Assembly (NCBI RefSeq): GCF_003386205.1
Contig: NZ_QRDY01000021.1
Location: 1-64,000, forward strand
DNA length: 64,000 bases
DNA from: Cohnella lupini
GTDB taxonomy: Bacteria; Bacillota; Bacilli; Paenibacillales; Paenibacillaceae
Direction of reading: 5' to 3'
The notes beneath the pieces are model-generated. The model made no database searches. It worked only from the letters and a program-made list of their open reading frames with translations, and had not been told where the DNA came from. Numbering within the stretch: position 1 is the stretch's first letter; each line of letters starts with the position of its first letter. Shown here in pieces: positions 58,932 through 64,000 of the stretch. The translations under genes were made by a program, and so were the position numbers.

Positions 58932-60188
58932 TTATTGGGATTGGGAAACGATATACTCCTGTAGCTGAAGTCGCTGATATAGCGGCAGAGCGGAGAGCAT
59001 GCAGCCGTATTTGAAGGTGCCGGGGCTGCGTTCGATTCTAATAATTTTTGCGGTCATCGGCGGAAGCTCGGACTCCTGAAGGAAATGAATAACGATGAAC
59101 ATATCCTTCTCTAGAGGGAAATCCGATTCGATTTGTATGCCGTCCTCCGATAGGTCGCGTAGGTGGCCAAGAACGGATTGGCCGCTGAAGCCGCCGTCGC
59201 CTTCCCACTGATAGATGGACATCATAAGCGGAATATCCAGCGGCAATCTGGTTGTTTTCCTTCTTTCCGCGTTTTTCTTCTCCGCTGTAGCCGGAATGAC
59301 GGGCTCTCCGATCTTCTTGCCGATCCAATTCTCGTAAATATGGGCAAGCGCGGCAAGATCGGATTCGCCGTAGCCTGCGGATTGGCCGAGCTGGAACAAG
59401 CTTTTGGTGGCTTCCAGCATCGGAGTGGACACCCCGATGGAGTCCGTTAGAACGGAGGAGAGCCGAAGATCCTTCAACATGAGAGCCAAGGAAAACTGCA
59501 CGCTGTAATCGCCTTCGATGATCTTCCTGCCCTTAAGATCGGCTTGTTTACTAGCCGCACCGCCGGATTGAACGACGCGAAGGAAGGAGGACGCGTCGAT
59601 ACCGCTCTTCGCGGCGATCGCCATGCCTTCGATGAGCCCAGCCGCGTTAATACCGACGATCGTATTATGAGCTAACTTGGCGGTAGCTCCGCTTCCGTTC
59701 TCGCCCATGTAAATAATTTCGCGACCCATCGACAGCAGAATGTCCTGATGATCGTCGATCGTTTGTTTGTCGCCGCCGGCCATGAACAGTAACGAACCAT
59801 CTATAGCAGCGGGCTTGCTCCCCGTCACTGGCGCATCTATAAAATCGGAGAACCGACTCGAGACTTCCGAAGCCAACTTCAATGCAAGCGTCGGCGAGAT
59901 GGTGCTGCTGTCGATAATGGTCGTACCGGGTTTAAGCTCCTTAAGAATACCGTCTTCGCCGAAGTAAACCTCTTCGATGGCTTGGTCGTTGCTGATCATC
60001 GTTATGACCACGTCAACCCGTTTCGCCACCTCAAGCGGAGAATCGACTTCGTCGGCCCCTAGCTCGATCAATTGCGCTGCTTTGCCCGGCGTTCGGTTGT
60101 ATACGAGCACCGAGTAACCTTTACGTAATAAATTCGCGGCCATGGGCTCTCCCATTGTCCCTAGTCCGATAAATCCGATTGATTTCAT
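58932..60188 (-). CDS. 3-hydroxyisobutyrate dehydrogenase-like protein fused to PilZ
   Basis: 418 residues from the ATG after GGAGG. Residues 1-290 are a beta-hydroxyacid dehydrogenase: Rossmann GFIGLGTMGEPMAANL (5-20), DAPVTGSKPA, catalytic K171 and N175 in GSGATAKLAHN. Residues about 305-418 form a PilZ domain with RRKTTR (309-314) and DLSEDG (345-350), the c-di-GMP-binding RxxxR and D/NxSxxG motifs. This suggests a metabolic enzyme controlled by c-di-GMP. Substrate unknown. Confidence 0.88.
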   Translation of the reverse strand: MKSIGFIGLGTMGEPMAANLLRKGYSVLVYNRTPGKAAQLIELGADEVDSPLEVAKRVDVVITMISNDQAIEEVYFGEDGILKELKPGTTIIDSSTISPTLALKLASEVSSRFSDFIDAPVTGSKPAAIDGSLLFMAGGDKQTIDDHQDILLSMGREIIYMGENGSGATAKLAHNTIVGINAAGLIEGMAIAAKSGIDASSFLRVVQSGGAASKQADLKGRKIIEGDYSVQFSLALMLKDLRLSSVLTDSIGVSTPMLEATKSLFQLGQSAGYGESDLAALAHIYENWIGKKIGEPVIPATAEKKNAERRKTTRLPLDIPLMMSIYQWEGDGGFSGQSVLGHLRDLSEDGIQIESDFPLEKDMFIVIHFLQESELPPMTAKIIRIERSPGTFKYGCMLSALPLYQRLQLQEYIVSQSQ

Positions 60189-60441
60189 GATTAGAGTCCT
60201 CCGATTCGAAAGTAGCATCAGCACTTATTATACCACTAGAACGATGAATTTGGACGTTAGCCGCTTACTCGGAAGTCGGATGGTCGCAACTTGCCCTAAA
60301 TTTCGCAGTCCGGCGCAGTTTTAGCCACGCTGCCGCTATCTTCATCAAACCTTCATCGAACCTCGCTTGTGTACGGACTGTTTATTCAGTATTCTATAGC
60401 TAATGTGTTAGATCGATTAAGGTCTTGAAAGGGAGATGGAT

Positions 60442-61791
60442 ATGAGTAACAACATTCAATTCGATTATTCCAAAGCGCTGCAATTCGTCGGACAACACGA
60501 GATCGACAACCTGGCACCGGCCGTCAAGCTAGCGCACGAGCAATTACATAATGGCACGGGAGCAGGCTCCGACTACTTAGGCTGGATCAATCTGCCATTC
60601 GATTACGACAAACAAGAATTCGCGCGGATTCAAAGCGCGGCCAAGAAAATCCAATCGGATTCCGATGCGCTGATCGTAATCGGCATCGGCGGATCTTACC
60701 TCGGAGCTCGCGCCGCGATCGAGATGCTGCAGCATTCCTTCTATAATACGCTGTCGAAGGAACAACGCCAGGCTCCGCAAATTTTCTACGCGGGCAATAA
60801 CATCAGCTCGAAGTACGTGACGCATTTGCTCCAAGCGCTCGAGGGCAAGAATTGGTCGATCAACGTGATCTCCAAGTCCGGAACGACGACGGAGCCCGCA
60901 ATCGCATTCCGCATTTTCCGCGAAGCGCTCGAGAACAAGTACGGCAAAGAAGAAGCCCGCAAACGCATTTACGCCACGACGGACAAAGCGCGCGGAGCAT
61001 TGAAGGTGCTTGCGACCGAAGAGGGCTATGAAACGTTCGTCATTCCGGACGACGTCGGAGGCCGCTATTCCGTGTTGACGGCGGTAGGCTTGCTCCCGAT
61101 CGCGGCGGCGGGCATCGATATCGAATCGATGATGAAGGGCGCGCAGGACGCGGCGACAACGTATAACAATCCTAACCTGAGCGAGAATCAGGCTTACCAA
61201 TACGCGGCCGTTCGCAACGCGTTGTACCGCAAAGGAAAAGCGGTCGAAATTCTCGTGAACTACGAGCCGGGCTTGCATTTCGTCGCGGAATGGTGGAAGC
61301 AATTGTACGGCGAGAGCGAAGGCAAGGATTACAAAGGTATTTACCCGTCCTCCGTCGATTTCTCCACGGATTTGCATTCGATGGGACAATTCGTTCAAGA
61401 AGGTAACCGGATTATTTTCGAAACGGTGCTGCAAGTCGGAGAAGTGAAGGAGCAAATCACGATCCAGAACAGCCCGGACGATCTGGACGGCTTGAATTTC
61501 CTTGCCGGCCAAACGCTCGACTTCGTGAATAAGAAAGCATTCCTGGGAACGCTTCTGGCTCATACGGACGGCAACGTGCCCAACTTGATCGTGAATCTCC
61601 CGGATATGAGTCCCTACACGTTCGGTTATATGGTCTACTTCTTCGAGATCGCTTGCGGCGTAAGCGGATATTTGCTCGGCGTTAACCCGTTCGATCAACC
61701 CGGCGTGGAAGCCTACAAGAAGAACATGTTCGCTTTGCTCGGCAAGCCGGGCTTCGAAGAGCAGAAGAAGGCGCTGGAAGCTCGCCTTTAA
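60442..61791 (+). CDS. pgi: Glucose-6-phosphate isomerase
   Basis: 449 residues from the ATG spaced seven bases from AAGGGAG; the ATG at 60436 is too close. Signatures include GIGGSYLGARAAIE, the SIS-domain ISKSGTTTEPAIAFR, and FAEWWKQLYGESEGKDYKGI-type Gram-positive Pgi sequence. Interconverts glucose 6-phosphate and fructose 6-phosphate. Confidence 0.96.
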   Translation: MSNNIQFDYSKALQFVGQHEIDNLAPAVKLAHEQLHNGTGAGSDYLGWINLPFDYDKQEFARIQSAAKKIQSDSDALIVIGIGGSYLGARAAIEMLQHSFYNTLSKEQRQAPQIFYAGNNISSKYVTHLLQALEGKNWSINVISKSGTTTEPAIAFRIFREALENKYGKEEARKRIYATTDKARGALKVLATEEGYETFVIPDDVGGRYSVLTAVGLLPIAAAGIDIESMMKGAQDAATTYNNPNLSENQAYQYAAVRNALYRKGKAVEILVNYEPGLHFVAEWWKQLYGESEGKDYKGIYPSSVDFSTDLHSMGQFVQEGNRIIFETVLQVGEVKEQITIQNSPDDLDGLNFLAGQTLDFVNKKAFLGTLLAHTDGNVPNLIVNLPDMSPYTFGYMVYFFEIACGVSGYLLGVNPFDQPGVEAYKKNMFALLGKPGFEEQKKALEARL

Positions 61792-61816
61792 TCCAAAACG
61801 GCTTTCATGTTAGAAT

Positions 61817-61849
61817 AGGGTCAAGCTGCCTGAGGGCAAGCTTGACCCT
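61817..61849 (+). terminator. Intrinsic terminator after pgi
   Basis: AGGGTCAAGCT / AGCTTGACCCT with inner GCC/GGC, followed by TTTT. Confidence 0.9.
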
Positions 61850-61856
61850 TTTACTT

Positions 61857-61909
61857 GACTACGACAATAGCGATATCCTCTGTCCTGAAGGACGCCGTAG
61901 TCGTTTTTT
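61857..61909 (+). terminator. Second terminator-like hairpin before cpsB
   Basis: Outer GACTACG / CGTAGTC and inner GTCC-TGAA-GGAC, then eight T. It is either a backup pgi terminator or an attenuator ahead of cpsB. Confidence 0.78.
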
Positions 61910-61945
61910 TTGCTTGTATTCTTAGACCAGGGAAGTGAATCCGGC

Positions 61946-62731
61946 ATGATAGACATCCATACGCACATTCTACCGGGATTGGATGACGGAGCGGCGAATG
62001 AGGAAGACGCGCTCCGTTTGGCCCATGCGGCCGTAGCAGAGGGAATAACGACGATCATCGCGACGCCGCACCATGCGAATGGAGTCTATACGAACATAGC
62101 GCACGAAGTAACGGAACACGTCTTTCGCGTCAACGAGAGCATTAAAGCGGCGGGAATGCCGGTGGAGATTAAGCCGGGACAAGAAATACGAGTCCATGAC
62201 GACCTCATCGAAGCGTGGTTCAGGGAGGAATTGCTGACGCTGGCCGGCTCTAGATACATCCTTCTGGAGATGCCTTCATCACGCATACCGAAGAAAATGG
62301 ATGAGCTTATCCACGAGCTGCAGATCATGGATCTGAAGCCGATCATCGCGCATCCCGAGCGTAACGCTGAAATCGTGAGGGATCCGGGGAAATTGACGGA
62401 GTGGGTCGAGAAGGGGATATATGCCCAAGTGACCTCCCACTCCCTGCTTGGCGGCTTCGGCAAGAACATCGAACGCACGGCTTGGACGTTATGCAGAAGC
62501 GGGCTTATTCATTTCGTTTCCTCGGATGCCCACCATCCGGAGCGGCGAGGCTTTCGATTGCGCGAAGCGTATTCCGCCGTTCGTGAGCGCATGGGAGAAC
62601 AATGGGAAAACTATTTTCTCGATAATGCGGCGTGCGCAGCGGGCGATGGCATTATTGGCAGCAAGCCTGCCATCGATCCATCATCGGAAGGGGTTTGGCG
62701 GCGACTTAAATCCTACTTTTACGGCCGTTAG
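61946..62731 (+). CDS. CpsB/YwqE-type tyrosine-protein phosphatase
   Basis: 261 residues. PHP-fold metal site: DIHTHILPGLDDGA at the N-terminus, TIIATPHHANGVY, IIAHPERN and FVSSDAHHPERR. CpsB/YwqE enzymes dephosphorylate the tyrosine kinase that controls capsule or exopolysaccharide synthesis. The wzz-like gene at the window end fits this. Followed by a terminator. Confidence 0.92.
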   Translation: MIDIHTHILPGLDDGAANEEDALRLAHAAVAEGITTIIATPHHANGVYTNIAHEVTEHVFRVNESIKAAGMPVEIKPGQEIRVHDDLIEAWFREELLTLAGSRYILLEMPSSRIPKKMDELIHELQIMDLKPIIAHPERNAEIVRDPGKLTEWVEKGIYAQVTSHSLLGGFGKNIERTAWTLCRSGLIHFVSSDAHHPERRGFRLREAYSAVRERMGEQWENYFLDNAACAAGDGIIGSKPAIDPSSEGVWRRLKSYFYGR

Positions 62732-62830
62732 CCCGCATCGACTGCTTCGTGTATGAGTAAAGCCCTAGCACAGAGTAATAGAAAGGCGAATAATCCTCTC
62801 ATGACGGACTAATTAATCCAATATTTGGAG

Positions 62831-62870
62831 CCGTTTAGACTCGCCAATAACGAGGACGAACGGTTTTTTT
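62831..62870 (+). terminator. Intrinsic terminator downstream of cpsB
   Basis: CCGTT...CTCG / CGAG...AACGG hairpin followed by seven T. Confidence 0.82.
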
Positions 62871-63398
62871 CGGCGGAAACACAGTGAAGCGCTTACTTTA
62901 ATACAAATAATTCTCATAAAGGCGGGTAATTGGGTAGGTTTAAACTCTCGAAGATGCGCTTTCCTAGGACGCTGGTCTATAGTCCCCTATTTGTCGGAAT
63001 ACTTAGGCTATTTTATCCCCGTCGCTTTCAACTTATCTTTAACAATAAATAGTTAATAACCTTTAGTTTACAAGGGAAAAGGTGGATTAGGACGATTTTC
63101 CCCGGGAGGGTCTAAAGTCTGAATATTGTAGAAATTTGGTGAAGCGCTTCCAAGCGATAAAGCGTTCATCGGAAGGTTGGAATTAGCGTGTTTATCAGAT
63201 GAAAACCGTTATGAAAATGAGCAGGAATGTCTAAGCGAGTCCATGTCTTTATTCCCTCATGAATTTCCACTTTCTATGTCATACTTAAGTCAAATCAAAT
63301 ATCGCTATCATTAAAACCTCCTAATATGAGTTGTATTCTATGTCGAGTTGTTGCAAGCTAGACTTGTCAAAGAAGAAGTCGAGGATTGGAGGAGATCT
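62871..63398. other. Gene-free region with repeated TGAAGCGCT motifs
   Basis: About 530 bases without a supported gene. TGAAGCGCTT occurs at 62885-62894 and 63140-63149, and TGAAGCGCT again at 63823-63831. The core AAGCGCTT is the palindromic centre of LacI-family and cre-type operators. No convincing promoter pair was identified. Confidence 0.45.
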
Positions 63399-63704
63399 AT
63401 GATGAACGTTTCGAATCGGGAGCAGAAGCAAGCCAGGCTGAGGCAATTTTTGAAAATACTATCGGAGGATCCTTCTCTAATCAATCGCGATGGAGGAAGG
63501 CTAGAGGATTCATGGTCCTTATCGGAGCTTCTTTTGTTTACCGGTTATTCGCCCCGGAACGAGCCCGTGGATGTCGCCGAGTTAGTGTCTCTGCTCTTGA
63601 AGAAGCTGGGATTGGAATGCGGCTCGGAGGATATGATGGATTACGTCATGAATGGGGGGACCGTTGACGACTTCATGAGTGTCGGCAGGCAAGAGTCGAC
63701 ATAA
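63399..63704 (+). CDS. Hypothetical protein before the polysaccharide operon
   Basis: 101 residues from ATG after GGAGGAG. Helical and acidic (QARLRQFLKILSEDPSLINR, VDVAELVSLLLKKLGLECGS). No family recognised. It lies between cpsB and the wzz-like gene and may act in their regulation, which is only positional inference. Confidence 0.6.
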   Translation: MMNVSNREQKQARLRQFLKILSEDPSLINRDGGRLEDSWSLSELLLFTGYSPRNEPVDVAELVSLLLKKLGLECGSEDMMDYVMNGGTVDDFMSVGRQEST

Positions 63705-63953
63705 TGTGAATCCAAATTTCGTTAGAACGGTTGAGGTTAGGGATAACCGCTCCCTGATAGTTCGCGAAACGAATAAATTAATACGCAAATTATTCATTAG
63801 GAGCATTTCGTGCAGATAGTCATGAAGCGCTCCTAGTGAATCAATTTTAGACTACTGGTCGCGTTTTGAATAATAAATTAACCAAATTGATTCATTATGA
63901 ATATGTTTGTGCGCTCGGCGATGAGACGGCAAACGAGTATCGGAGGAGACGAT

Positions 63954-64000
63954 TTGGAACTCAAACAATATTGGATCATCGTCAAGAGAAGACTTCTGTT
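63954..64000 (+). CDS. Wzz/YveK-like chain-length determinant, 5' end
   Basis: The TTG start after GGAGGAGAC encodes MELKQYWIIVKRRLL before the window ends. This opening is typical of Gram-positive polysaccharide co-polymerases of the Wzz/CapA type, and the nearby cpsB-type phosphatase supports it. Confidence 0.7.
   Translation, partial: MELKQYWIIVKRRLL

Noticed and set aside
60577..61698. A 373-codon open frame on the minus strand opposite pgi
   Set aside because: It is the antisense shadow of pgi, whose product is unmistakable; the shadow has no ribosome site and no recognisable protein.
62885..62894. A genuine CcpA cre site
   Set aside because: The centre AAGCGCTTAC fits, but the outer TG/CA positions do not; kept only as a motif observation.

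Overview
The window looks like the chromosome of a spore-former-type Firmicute of the Paenibacillaceae (Paenibacillus/Cohnella-like), at roughly 47-50 % GC. The basis is the low-GC Gram-positive style of ribosome binding sites and terminators, a DUF2621 protein, a secretin-free Tad pilus locus, YwqE/CpsB-type capsule genes and phage genes of Paenibacillus type. Species cannot be fixed from the sequence alone.

Layout. (1) 1-6.6 kb: the 3' end of a 5S rRNA gene, then housekeeping genes: an NfeD/SPFH membrane-microdomain pair, a secreted NlpC/P60 hydrolase, a guanylate-kinase-like protein and a GH2 beta-mannosidase. (2) 6.6-17 kb: a ten-gene Tad (type IVb) pilus operon (tadZ, tadA, tadB, tadC, flp pilin, two tadE-like genes, a tadG-like gene, prepilin peptidase, DUF6382-FHA protein), preceded by a promoter and an apparent leader terminator. 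(3) 17-18.9 kb: an SDR39U1 epimerase, a lipoprotein and DUF2621 on the minus strand. (4) 18.892-54.059 kb: a largely complete cos/HK97-type siphovirus prophage bounded by a perfect 20-bp repeat. (5) 54-64 kb: nfo, purU, tkt, ppnP, a dehydrogenase-PilZ fusion, pgi and the start of an exopolysaccharide region (cpsB, wzz-like).

The prophage runs in this order: integrase; ImmA/CI/Cro switch; early and replication genes with an HUH-type Rep instead of a DnaB-type replisome; RecU; HNH; Dam; sigma-like regulator; an accessory insertion (DUF4760-like membrane protein plus a 40-aa protein, then a probable structured RNA); HNH, terminase, portal, protease, capsid, connectors; tail genes including a gpG/gpGT frameshift pair, tape measure, a split distal tail protein, a repeat-rich Tal and fibre genes; and XhlA, holin, amidase. 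A right-end accessory block follows: an RT-less Septu-like PtuA/PtuB pair, two tiny hydrophobic peptides beside a ribbon-helix-helix regulator with tandem operators, and an SOS-box promoter driving three small genes next to attR.

The most interesting items are the right-end block (Septu pair, small-peptide/RHH module, SOS promoter), the HUH Rep with a hairpin array upstream, the DUF4760/RNA insertion between 29-bp repeats, the att core that contains the -10 box of a host promoter, and the host dehydrogenase-PilZ fusion. Several early prophage genes show one-base frame defects that could be real mutations or assembly errors. All family assignments were made by eye from protein sequence; no database search was possible.
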